32,651 nucleotides of DNA, from the NCBI GenBank assembly GCA_964411665.1, contig CAYPMR010000045.1, positions 1 through 32,651 on the forward strand, given 5' to 3'. Of the stretch, positions 7,017 to 15,196 are shown in pieces (the first letter of the stretch is position 1; each line of letters starts with the position of its first letter). The notes below the pieces were generated by a model. It ran no database searches. It worked only from the letters and a program-made list of their open reading frames with translations, and was not told the origin of the DNA. The stretch is from CALFCE01 sp964411665. GTDB taxonomy: Bacteria > Pseudomonadota > Gammaproteobacteria > Granulosicoccales > Granulosicoccaceae. Position numbers and translations under genes: made by a program.

Positions 7017-9530
7017 TTAACGCGACAAAGCACGCTGCAAGGCATAGTAGGCAGGCTTGGCGTGATAGCGTTCCGTAAACAGAAGTGGCCTGTGGTTGTA
7101 ACGCCATGAGTAACGATCAGTAAACCCCCAACTTTGGATCGCTTTGCAGGCAGGCTGTTCGAGACAAATACGCACAACGTTTTCATATACCTGCGCCTGT
7201 CTCTGTTCCTGCCCTCTGGCCGTCATGGAGACATCAAGTTCAGTGATATAAATGTCTAGTCCGAGATTGGCAAAGCGCTGCAGGTTATCCCGCATATCGC
7301 CAAAATCTTCAAAGTCTGTCCATAAATGCATTTGAAAACCAACTGCGTCTATCGGCGTGCCTCGATCAAGTTCACTTTGCAATAAGCGATACATGCCATC
7401 TGACTTCGGGCCGGTCCATGCAACGTCATAATCGTTGTACACCAGTATGCTATCGGCATCCCTTTCGCGAGCCCTGACAAATGCCTTACTAATATAATCC
7501 CGACCCATTGCCTGAAACCAGACGGAGTTGCGATAAGTGCCATCCTCTTCCAGTGCTTCATTGACCACATCCCACAAAGCCACCTTATCGCGATAGCGCG
7601 AAACCAGCGCATCAATGTGTTCATACATGATGGTCTCAGCATCCTGAAGATCCATTGACATTACCCAACCAGGTAGCTGGGTATACCAGATCAACGGATG
7701 TCCATGTAAGACCATTCCTTTATCAATAGCAAAGTCTGCCAATGCATCAGCGTCCTCAAACCTGAACAGTCCACGTTGCGGCTGTATCCAACCCCACTTA
7801 TGCGAATTTTCCGGCGATACGATATTAAATTCCTCGGCTGCAATATCGAGATATATATCTGCATCTGCCAATGAAAATGACTCCAGCATAGCTGCATAGC
7901 CAACAAGTAAACCGCGCCGTTCAGCGAGAACACGTAGTCGTTCACCCGTGCGGTTGCGGGTACTTGGTTCAACCACGGATATCGATAACCGATGATCATC
8001 TCGCAAAGACGCATCACGCACATCAACAGCCAGAAAATCAACCGTATGAGGATTATCGGAATTACCAAACTCCGTGATATCGCTGGCGTCTGTTTGCCAG
8101 AACAGCGTACGTGTGCCATCACCATTATCTGCAAACGTTGCACCTTCTGGTGGATTGATAACAGACAGATGCGGTACCTCTCCATCCGGGTCAACAGGCT
8201 GAACCTTCTGACGTAAAAGATCGCCAGCTCTGATGACAGGATTATTGATACCGTTAATTACCGGTTCAAAGTTGAAACCACCCCGGTTCTCTACAGTAAT
8301 TTTTATGGATTGGTGTGTACGTATGGAATCATCACGAGCATCGACAGCAGTAAACGTAATCCAATAGTCACCCTCATCGACTGGAAAGGGACGCCATGTC
8401 AATGTACGTGTGCCATCAAAATTATCCTTAAAGGTAGAACGATTCGGTAGACGATCAGCAAACATTCCAGGAACATCACCATCGGGATCGCGCGGCGCAA
8501 CGACAAATTGAATTATTTGTCCAAGAGCCACGACCTGATTGGTCAGTCCATCGAAAAAAGGTGGTCGGTTCGATGAATTGTTGTTGGTAGATGCTTGCTG
8601 TTGTTCTTGCTGTTGTTCAGTCGGCACATTCTGCACCAAATTTTGAACTGTATCTTGAACTACTGCGTTATTCGCCTGGGTGTTATTGCGTTGAGCTTCA
8701 GTGACATTAATTGTTAACTCGGTTTGTACTCGATGATCGTCACGAAGCGCATCTTTGGCTACGATCACGATTCTGAACTGACCAAGTTGCCACGGCAATG
8801 GCGTCCAATCAATGCTACGAGTGCCATCACCATTGTCATTAAAACTTGCACCTGACGGCAATGAATGAACTACAAGCGCCGGAATGGGCCCGTCGCTGTC
8901 TGTAGCGGAAACAACAACATCAAGCGCTTGATCAGCTGACGCATTAACAAACGTACTGGCCAAATTTATACGCGGCAGGTAATTTCCGTCTACACGTAGT
9001 AGATCACCCGTGACAACCTGCAAACCCGATTGATTCAAATCATCAGCCGCACTTGCAGCATTTGTGATCGCATTACCACTAGTGTTGCCCGCACTGGAAT
9101 TAACTGGCGCAACAGGTGTCGGCTCAGCTGCCACTACATCGATGAACACTGACTGGCTAAATCGCAATGATGTATCCAGAGCATCAACAGTCACAAAAAG
9201 CATTCGATGTTGACCAATTTGCGATTCATTTGGTCGCCACCGAAACGTGCGCGAACCATCACCATTATCGTTAAATTCCGAACCAGCGGGTGCGGAATCC
9301 ACAAAAAGACCCGGCACATGACCGTCTATATCAAGCGGCCTGACTGAAAATTCGACAACTCCATCAGCTGCTACACTGACATTTTCCAATCGATCAAAGG
9401 AAGGTGGCGTATTGGCATATGCGGCAGATGTTACTAGCTGCAGTAAAAACAGACCGACAAGTGAACTCGATAGTCGACTCGGGCCAATCAATCTCTTAAA
9501 CAAAAAAACGATTTTGAACATCAGCGCCAT
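7017..9530 (-). CDS. Secreted GH10 endo-beta-1,4-xylanase with four Ig-like repeats
   Basis: This 837-residue secreted protein starts with a hydrophobic signal (residues 16-39) ending SAAYA. Four Ig/cadherin-like repeats follow at about 42-133, 186-277, 323-414 and 422-520. Each has a P-x-D-x-DG motif and an F-x-DN-x-DGTR turn followed by W. Linkers are rich in Asn, Gln and Ala, including a QQQEQQQ stretch near 306. The GH10 catalytic barrel occupies about 532-835. The acid/base is Glu658 in WDVVNEAL and the nucleophile Glu764 in ITELDVSM. HGHPLIWYTQLPGW (609-622) is another GH10 block. The enzyme cleaves xylan internally with retention. The repeats probably act as spacers or in cell-surface or polysaccharide attachment. 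No transporter or other xylan gene is adjacent, and its 5' side faces the divergent DUF445 gene. Substrate could also be mixed-linkage glucan. Confidence 0.93.
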   Translation of the reverse strand: MALMFKIVFLFKRLIGPSRLSSSLVGLFLLQLVTSAAYANTPPSFDRLENVSVAADGVVEFSVRPLDIDGHVPGLFVDSAPAGSEFNDNGDGSRTFRWRPNESQIGQHRMLFVTVDALDTSLRFSQSVFIDVVAAEPTPVAPVNSSAGNTSGNAITNAASAADDLNQSGLQVVTGDLLRVDGNYLPRINLASTFVNASADQALDVVVSATDSDGPIPALVVHSLPSGASFNDNGDGTRSIDWTPLPWQLGQFRIVIVAKDALRDDHRVQTELTINVTEAQRNNTQANNAVVQDTVQNLVQNVPTEQQQEQQQASTNNNSSNRPPFFDGLTNQVVALGQIIQFVVAPRDPDGDVPGMFADRLPNRSTFKDNFDGTRTLTWRPFPVDEGDYWITFTAVDARDDSIRTHQSIKITVENRGGFNFEPVINGINNPVIRAGDLLRQKVQPVDPDGEVPHLSVINPPEGATFADNGDGTRTLFWQTDASDITEFGNSDNPHTVDFLAVDVRDASLRDDHRLSISVVEPSTRNRTGERLRVLAERRGLLVGYAAMLESFSLADADIYLDIAAEEFNIVSPENSHKWGWIQPQRGLFRFEDADALADFAIDKGMVLHGHPLIWYTQLPGWVMSMDLQDAETIMYEHIDALVSRYRDKVALWDVVNEALEEDGTYRNSVWFQAMGRDYISKAFVRARERDADSILVYNDYDVAWTGPKSDGMYRLLQSELDRGTPIDAVGFQMHLWTDFEDFGDMRDNLQRFANLGLDIYITELDVSMTARGQEQRQAQVYENVVRICLEQPACKAIQSWGFTDRYSWRYNHRPLLFTERYHAKPAYYALQRALSR

Positions 9531-9929
9531 AACAAAATGATTTTCTAGATTTATAAATCTTCTCGCGCATCACAGTCACAGTACATTTAAAGCGCAAATG
9601 TAAATTAGACAAAAATTCCCGTACGCTATTATCCTTCACCAAAACAAATCGTTATTCCTTTAACGAGCAAATGATAACCGGAATAAAAAACGCTGACACA
9701 ATACAGTTACGTGTCAGAACACAAATATTCACACGCTCAGCACTTTATTTCGGGTTGGATTTTTGACACCATACTGCCTTGGAATAAAGCACAAACAGAC
9801 ACCCCGATATAACCAAGGCAAGCGATCAGGGGGCTCAATGAACTAATATGCTGAACATCTATTTTCGATACTGATTGAAATGCAACAAGAGTCAAATACC
9901 TGTCGTACGAACTGACATTTCCAATTTAT
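9531..9929. other. AT-rich divergent intergenic region
   Basis: About 400 bases between the divergent xylanase and DUF445 genes. It is noticeably AT-rich and presumably holds both promoters. No gene, RNA or repeat could be recognised. Confidence 0.5.
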
Positions 9930-10664
9930 ATGTTTAACAAAAATATAACTCCGAATCTAATCGCGTTACTCATCATTCTGATCAGCTTCGTTCTGCCCGA
10001 TTCAATTGCAAGCATTGTTCGTACTGTCGGTCTATTCGCTTTGTCCGGTGCTCTAACCAACTGGTTAGCGATTCATATGTTGTTCGAGCGTGTTCCAGGC
10101 TTGTATGGGTCAGGTGTCATCCCATTGCATTTCGAGGAATTTAAAAGCGGTATTCTGGTTCTCGTCACAAAACACTTGTTTAGCGAACAGGTTGTCAACG
10201 AGACACTCTTAAAGGACAAAGCGCAGGAAAGTGGCCAGAAAAAATTCGATATTGCACCCTTTATCGAAGGGCTTGATCTGGATGTAGCTTACGATCAATT
10301 GAAAATGACTATCATGGAATCCTCTTTTGGTGCCATGCTGGGTATGGTCGGTGGCGCGGATGCACTAGAAAGCATGCGCGAACCATTTAAAACCAGAATG
10401 GAGAAATTTCTAGCAGAAACAGCACGTTCAGAGGCCTTTCAGAATGCAGTTCACGCACAGATAAATAGTATGGCAACTAGCGATGATTTCAGGGACAAAA
10501 TAGCGAGAGTTGTCGAAACCCGACTGCAGCAGCTAACCCCTGAAATGGTCAAAGAAATCATAGAGGAGATGATAAAAAAACATTTGGGTTGGCTGGTTGT
10601 CTGGGGCGCAGTGTTCGGTGCGCTAATCGGGTTGATCTCAGCGTTGACCATGACAGTGCTATAA
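9930..10664 (+). CDS. DUF445 family inner-membrane protein
   Basis: This 244-residue protein has the DUF445 signature near the N-terminus: two hydrophobic segments (residues 9-25 and 31-49) followed by GALTNWLAIHMLFERVPGLYG and GVIPLHFEEFK. A charged helical middle part (about 90-215) and a C-terminal hydrophobic segment (220-243) follow. Family members are membrane-anchored with a soluble coiled region. Their function is not established, although some links to envelope structure have been proposed. It converges with the exported DUF6134-like gene, with 16 bases between the stops. The start is ATG at 9930 without a strong ribosome site. Confidence 0.85.
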   Translation: MFNKNITPNLIALLIILISFVLPDSIASIVRTVGLFALSGALTNWLAIHMLFERVPGLYGSGVIPLHFEEFKSGILVLVTKHLFSEQVVNETLLKDKAQESGQKKFDIAPFIEGLDLDVAYDQLKMTIMESSFGAMLGMVGGADALESMREPFKTRMEKFLAETARSEAFQNAVHAQINSMATSDDFRDKIARVVETRLQQLTPEMVKEIIEEMIKKHLGWLVVWGAVFGALIGLISALTMTVL

Positions 10665-10680
10665 CTGCACTGCAGACGCG

Positions 10681-11508
10681 CTAGGATTCGCCGCAGGAAA
10701 TACAACTGTATACAATACGGCTGCCATCATCCGCTGCAAATTCGAGCTTTAACCAACGCCAGTGTTCGTCGTACCAAACATCAGCGTTGAATCCCTTGCT
10801 GTAGCGAAATTTTCTTGCACTTCGAGAAACACCATCCTCGCTAACAACACGTTCCCATCCAAAAGCAGAGGCGTTGCCGCTATATACGCGTCCATGCAAA
10901 GGATGATAGATGCGAGCCGCAAATAACGCTCCCGGGTGCCAATGGTTGGTGGAAAATTCTGGCGATGATGATGTGCGCTCAACACCCTTTTTTTTGATAG
11001 TCCAATAACTACCCCGGTTTAACGCTTCGATCGTTTGCAAGGCCTTGCGGTTATCTTTGATACCCGAGATAACAGAAACCAGCTCTCCACCACTCCACAC
11101 TTCCTCGGCAGTGTAACGGTAGCGATATACCGTCACACCCAACACTTTCACTGCAAGTTTGGAATCTACAGAAATTGTCAGCTCCTTGTCCGCGAGTGTA
11201 AAAGTCAGAACATGTCTGCCAATCTCCTTGCCATCACGAAACACCTGATAAACAGCAGTGTTGCCATAGATTTTTACAGGATCCGCAATAAAAGCCTGTA
11301 GTTGTTGATCAGTTGGAGTTTCAGCCGGATCTGTAGCATAAGCAAAGTTGAAGACAAAACATCCATTGATGGCTATGAGAATGAATAAACGGTTGGGTAA
11401 CAAATCAGCGAAGTATTGCCAATACACGCGTTGCACTACCTGTCGAATCGTTGATATCGAGTGACAGTTGTATTTGATTCTCTGGTTTAGCGGCAATTGG
11501 ATTTTCAC
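10681..11508 (-). CDS. Exported DUF6134-like protein of unknown function
   Basis: This protein of up to 275 residues resembles the DUF6134 family, small exported proteins built of beta strands. Recognisable parts are KIYGNTAVYQVFRDGKEIGRHVLTF (from about residue 79) and a later YRYTAEEVW segment. A hydrophobic stretch (LFILIAINGCFVFNFAYA) ending at about residue 58 looks like a signal peptide. The annotated ATG gives an unusually long leader of about 40 residues before it, so a downstream TTG just before LPNRLF may be the true start. The gene converges with DUF445. Its own start is followed upstream by an 11-bp tandem repeat and then the HopJ-family gene on the same strand. Function cannot be assigned. 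Confidence 0.65.
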   Translation of the reverse strand: MKIQLPLNQRIKYNCHSISTIRQVVQRVYWQYFADLLPNRLFILIAINGCFVFNFAYATDPAETPTDQQLQAFIADPVKIYGNTAVYQVFRDGKEIGRHVLTFTLADKELTISVDSKLAVKVLGVTVYRYRYTAEEVWSGGELVSVISGIKDNRKALQTIEALNRGSYWTIKKKGVERTSSSPEFSTNHWHPGALFAARIYHPLHGRVYSGNASAFGWERVVSEDGVSRSARKFRYSKGFNADVWYDEHWRWLKLEFAADDGSRIVYSCISCGES

Positions 11509-11560
11509 TGCGCTATCGGCTTGGCTAGAGTGTCCTGATAAAAAGAATTTTTGTTTACCT

Positions 11561-11604
11561 TATAGGCTCAATATAGGTTCAATATAGGTTCAATATAGGT
11601 TCAA
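11561..11604. repeat. 11-bp tandem repeat, four copies
   Basis: The unit tataggttcaa is repeated at 11561-11571 (with one C), 11572-11582, 11583-11593 and 11594-11604. It lies in the short gap between the HopJ-family gene and the DUF6134-like gene, directly after the HopJ stop. An 11-bp period is close to one helical turn. Confidence 0.95.
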
Positions 11605-11615
11605 TATTTTGCTCG

Positions 11616-11978
11616 CTATTTTGCTCTTAAGGGTACGTCGTTAAATTCTATCCCTTTCCAACCAGTTTTCATAAATTGCCGGATATTTTGATGATTTTCT
11701 GCATCCGGATTTTTAAGTACGTCAGCACGATAGTAGGAACCAAAACACGCTAATGTTTGCTGTTTATCCAGATCATGCAAGCGCGCAAAAGCGAAAATCT
11801 TGCAGCTCCCGACATTTTGTCCCGGTTGATTGAAAATTGTATCGTTACGGAAAGCGGTTGGAGTAAACTCATAACAAGCATTAACCAAGGCAATCGTGTC
11901 AGTGAACTCAATATTTTCTGGTGCACTATGTAGTTTTTCGAGAAACAGCTCGAGCTCTGTACCTGGATCAACAGTCAT
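11616..11978 (-). CDS. HopJ-family protein (Pfam HopJ type III effector)
   Basis: This 120-residue soluble protein matches the HopJ family along its full length. The family blocks are IEFTDTIALVNACYEFTPTAF, NQPGQNVGSCKIFAFARL, CFGSYYRADVL and HQNIRQFMKTGWKGIEF. HopJ was named for a Pseudomonas syringae effector candidate. Homologues occur in many free-living gammaproteobacteria without type III secretion, and their cellular role is unknown. No secretion signal or secretion genes are present here. The start ATG at 11978 faces the ceramidase-like gene on the plus strand, so the two may share a divergent promoter region. Confidence 0.88.
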   Translation of the reverse strand: MTVDPGTELELFLEKLHSAPENIEFTDTIALVNACYEFTPTAFRNDTIFNQPGQNVGSCKIFAFARLHDLDKQQTLACFGSYYRADVLKNPDAENHQNIRQFMKTGWKGIEFNDVPLRAK

Positions 11979-12058
11979 TCCGGATATTTACTCCTGATAA
12001 GTATGCTCTGGCATCTGAATATATCGTGTCAAATACAAATTTAACAGCCGATGCTGGT

Positions 12059-12820
12059 ATGGGCGATGTTCCAATCAACGATCTTGCTATCAACCATGGG
12101 ATCGATTTTGTAATGATAGTGCCCTATTGCGAACGTCTCTCCAATGGAATGGAACCATTGAATACAGCGAGCAATCTGGCTTTTTTGCTGGCTGTTGCCT
12201 ATTCCCTGCCCACCTGGCTACGATTGAATTCCAGCAAGCATCCTGTACCCATGCCACAAACACTGCGACACGCAATGAATATAGTCGTTATGTTGCCAGT
12301 ATTCATTGGAATTGGCAGCAGTTTTTTCCACGCAACCCCTACAACGATCACTCATATGCTTGATCTGGGACCGATCTGTCTTTTTGTCATACTGACAACA
12401 GTAATCTTCCTCGCCCTTAGCAACCGTTCTCCGGCGACAATAGCTATTCTGCTACTTGTTTGGATAACAACAACCGCAATTGCTGCCCAATGGCCAGAGG
12501 TTCTAGCACATTCACTGTTTTATCTACCAACGGTAGGACTATTGTTTTTTTTGCTCGCATCTGTGAAAGGCTCTGATGCAAATCACTCGACTCGGCGCCG
12601 TCTGCTACTGCTGGCCAGCCTGACATTTACAACGGCACTAATTTTTCGCGCTCTTGATTTACAGATTTGCAATCTGCAAACCGCTGGCAACTTCGCGCCT
12701 GGTCAAACTGGCACACACACAATCTGGCATCTGCTGACAGCAGTGACTTCTGCCATTTGTCTGCGCTTGCTGTTCAGTATGATTGCTCATCGATACAGAT
12801 CAGATATCGATGTTATCTGA
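12059..12820 (+). CDS. Ceramidase-like CREST-superfamily membrane protein
   Basis: This multi-pass membrane protein of about 253 residues has the CREST (alkaline ceramidase-like) metal-site motifs. They are YCERLSNGMEPLNTASNL near the N-terminus, GIGSSFFHATPTTITHMLDLGP in the middle, and GTHTIWHLL near the C-terminus. The conserved Ser, His, Asp and HxxxH residues would hold zinc for amide hydrolysis. About seven hydrophobic segments are visible. The open frame extends upstream to 11921 but that would overlap the divergent HopJ gene, so ATG at 12059 was chosen. A start at 12110 is possible. Bacterial substrates are not known; ceramides or other N-acyl lipids are inferred from the family. Confidence 0.8.
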   Translation: MGDVPINDLAINHGIDFVMIVPYCERLSNGMEPLNTASNLAFLLAVAYSLPTWLRLNSSKHPVPMPQTLRHAMNIVVMLPVFIGIGSSFFHATPTTITHMLDLGPICLFVILTTVIFLALSNRSPATIAILLLVWITTTAIAAQWPEVLAHSLFYLPTVGLLFFLLASVKGSDANHSTRRRLLLLASLTFTTALIFRALDLQICNLQTAGNFAPGQTGTHTIWHLLTAVTSAICLRLLFSMIAHRYRSDIDVI

Positions 12821-12869
12821 AGATAAACACAAGATGACTCAATTACGATACCGGCACTAAAACAGGGAA

Positions 12870-15191
12870 TCAAACGATTAAATTCGCTCGACGTTTTCCA
12901 AGTTCAGAAACACTTCTACCACGCGCATCTATCGCATCAACAGCAGCTATCGCACACATGTTGACAATACCACGTACGGTGATTGACTCGGTGACAACGT
13001 GCGCGGGTCGAGCCATTCCCATTAACATGGGACCGACAGTGACACCGTCACCAACAACTTTAATCATGTTGTAAGCAATATTGGCTGAATCGAGATTGGG
13101 CATCACCAGTAGATTTGCCCCACCCTTGTAAGTGGCGTTCGGAAAAATGCGCTCGCGTGTGTACTCATCCAGCGCAGCATCTGCATGCATTTCGCCTTCG
13201 ACAGCCAGATCTGGATACTTCTCTTTTAACGCAGCACGCGCTTCGCGCATTTTAACGGCACTGTCGTTATTGCGACTGCCAAAATTCGAGTGTGACAGCA
13301 GGCCAATTTTCGGTTCCATGCCAAAACGGCGCACAACTTCCATAGCCATCTCGGTTGTTTGAATCACCTCATCTATCGAAGGATCAACAGTGACATGCGT
13401 ATCTGTCAGAAAGTACGTGCCTTTATCCTGAATCATCATCATCAATGCTGAACAATCCATGACATCGTGGCGTAAACCAACGATATCGCATAAATAACGT
13501 AAATGCCGTGCATAAGCACCCTGAGCACCACAAACCAGCGCATCTACTTCACCGTGGCGTAGCATCAATGCACCCAGTGCCGTTGAACGGGTACGAATAA
13601 CATTCTGTGCATACTCGGGCGACACGCCACTACGCTCCATCAGTTCAAGATAAAGAGTCACATGCCGATCAAAATCCGGATTATTGGTTGGATCAAACAC
13701 TTCGAAACCTTGACCGATCTCAAGACGCAGCCCCATGTCAGCAATCTTTGTTTTGATCGTTTCCGTGCGACCCATGATAATCGGCGTGCAAATCTCGTCA
13801 TCAACCAATACTTGTACAGCATTAAGCACACGGGTTGATTCACCTTCGGCAATCAACACCCTTTGTTTGTGTTCGCGCGCACGATCAAACACCGGCTTCA
13901 TAATGAGCCCGGAACGGATAACGAACTCTTCCAATTTGCGCTCATAAGCGTCGAAATCAGCAATAGGTCGTGTCGCAGCACCGGATTCAATAGCTGCACG
14001 GGCAACTCGCATAGGCACTTCTGTCATCAAGCGCGGATCAAAGGGTTTGGGTATCAAGTAATCTTTACCAAAACGCAGCGGTTCGCCCCCGTAAGCATCG
14101 CGCACTACATCTGAAGCTTCACGCCTTGCGATATCAGCAATAGCATCAACACAGGCAAGCTGCATCGCTATATTTATCTCTGTTGCCCCTACATCCAGCG
14201 CACCACGAAACAGAAACGGGAAACATAGAACGTTATTAACCTGATTGGGATAGTCCGATCGACCGGTAGCCATTATCGCGTCGTCGCGCACCGCCATCAC
14301 AGCTTCGGGCGATATCTCCGGCACCGGATTCGCGAGCGCAAGAATGAAAGGATTCTCTGCCATGCGTGCAACCTGATCACCACTTAATACACCGGGTGCA
14401 GAGAGACCAAGAAACACATCAGCCCCGGCGATAACATCATCGAGCGTGCGAGCATCTGTCTCATGTGCGTAGCGGGCCTTGTATTCATCCATGAGAACTT
14501 CGCGTCCCTTGTAGACCACGCCTTCAATATCCAGCACATGAATGTTCTCAAGCTGCACACCGAACTCACACAGTAAATTAAGGCAGGCGAGAGCCGCTGC
14601 ACCTGCACCCGAGCAGACCAGCTTGATATCAGCAGGCTTTTTTCCTGCCAGGCGCAAGCCATTTCGAATAGCAGCTGAGACAACGATAGCCGTACCATGC
14701 TGATCATCGTGGAAGACAGGGATATTCATGCGCTCTCTGAGCTGCTCTTCAATGACGAAGCATTCAGGCGCTTTTATATCCTCCAGATTTATGCCACCGA
14801 AAGTTGGGCCAAGCATAGCGACCGCATCAATGAATCGCTGAGGGTCCGAGGTATCCAGCTCAAGGTCAAAACAATCAACATCAGCAAATTTCTTGAACAA
14901 AACTGCTTTTCCTTCCATGACCGGTTTCGATGCCAGTGCACCGATATCACCCAAGCCCAGAACCGCTGAGCCGTTCGTGATAACTCCTACGAGATTACTG
15001 CGTGCAGTCAGCTCTGATGCAGCGCCTGCATTTCTAACAATTTCTTCGCAAGCGACTGCAACGCCGGGAGAGTAGGCCAGCGCCAAATCACGCTGGTTGA
15101 CCATTTTTTTGGTCGCACTGATTTCCAGCTTGCCCGGCTTTGGGTAGCGGTGGTATTCCAGTGCTGCGTCATGTAAAGCATCATCCGACAT
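12870..15191 (-). CDS. maeB: NADP-dependent malic enzyme, MaeB type with phosphotransacetylase-like domain
   Basis: MaeB decarboxylates malate to pyruvate and makes NADPH. The 773-residue length and layout are typical. An N-terminal malic domain carries LAYSPGVAVACEEI (residues 37-50) and FHDDQHGTAIV. An NAD(P)-binding domain with CSGAGAAALACLNLL follows. The C-terminal PTA-like domain runs from about residue 435 to the end (RVLIAEGESTRVLNAV, GPMLMGMARPAHV). In this subfamily the PTA-like domain is regulatory and acetyl-CoA inhibits the enzyme. The start ATG at 15191 lies 5 bases after the leuA stop on the same strand, so the two are probably co-transcribed, leuA first. The ribosome site between them is weak, which suggests translational coupling. 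Confidence 0.96.
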   Translation of the reverse strand: MSDDALHDAALEYHRYPKPGKLEISATKKMVNQRDLALAYSPGVAVACEEIVRNAGAASELTARSNLVGVITNGSAVLGLGDIGALASKPVMEGKAVLFKKFADVDCFDLELDTSDPQRFIDAVAMLGPTFGGINLEDIKAPECFVIEEQLRERMNIPVFHDDQHGTAIVVSAAIRNGLRLAGKKPADIKLVCSGAGAAALACLNLLCEFGVQLENIHVLDIEGVVYKGREVLMDEYKARYAHETDARTLDDVIAGADVFLGLSAPGVLSGDQVARMAENPFILALANPVPEISPEAVMAVRDDAIMATGRSDYPNQVNNVLCFPFLFRGALDVGATEINIAMQLACVDAIADIARREASDVVRDAYGGEPLRFGKDYLIPKPFDPRLMTEVPMRVARAAIESGAATRPIADFDAYERKLEEFVIRSGLIMKPVFDRAREHKQRVLIAEGESTRVLNAVQVLVDDEICTPIIMGRTETIKTKIADMGLRLEIGQGFEVFDPTNNPDFDRHVTLYLELMERSGVSPEYAQNVIRTRSTALGALMLRHGEVDALVCGAQGAYARHLRYLCDIVGLRHDVMDCSALMMMIQDKGTYFLTDTHVTVDPSIDEVIQTTEMAMEVVRRFGMEPKIGLLSHSNFGSRNNDSAVKMREARAALKEKYPDLAVEGEMHADAALDEYTRERIFPNATYKGGANLLVMPNLDSANIAYNMIKVVGDGVTVGPMLMGMARPAHVVTESITVRGIVNMCAIAAVDAIDARGRSVSELGKRRANLIV

Positions 15192-15196
15192 ATTGT

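Noticed and set aside
11616..11978. True type III effector
   Set aside because: No secretion-system genes, chaperone or secretion signal nearby, and HopJ homologues are common in free-living bacteria.
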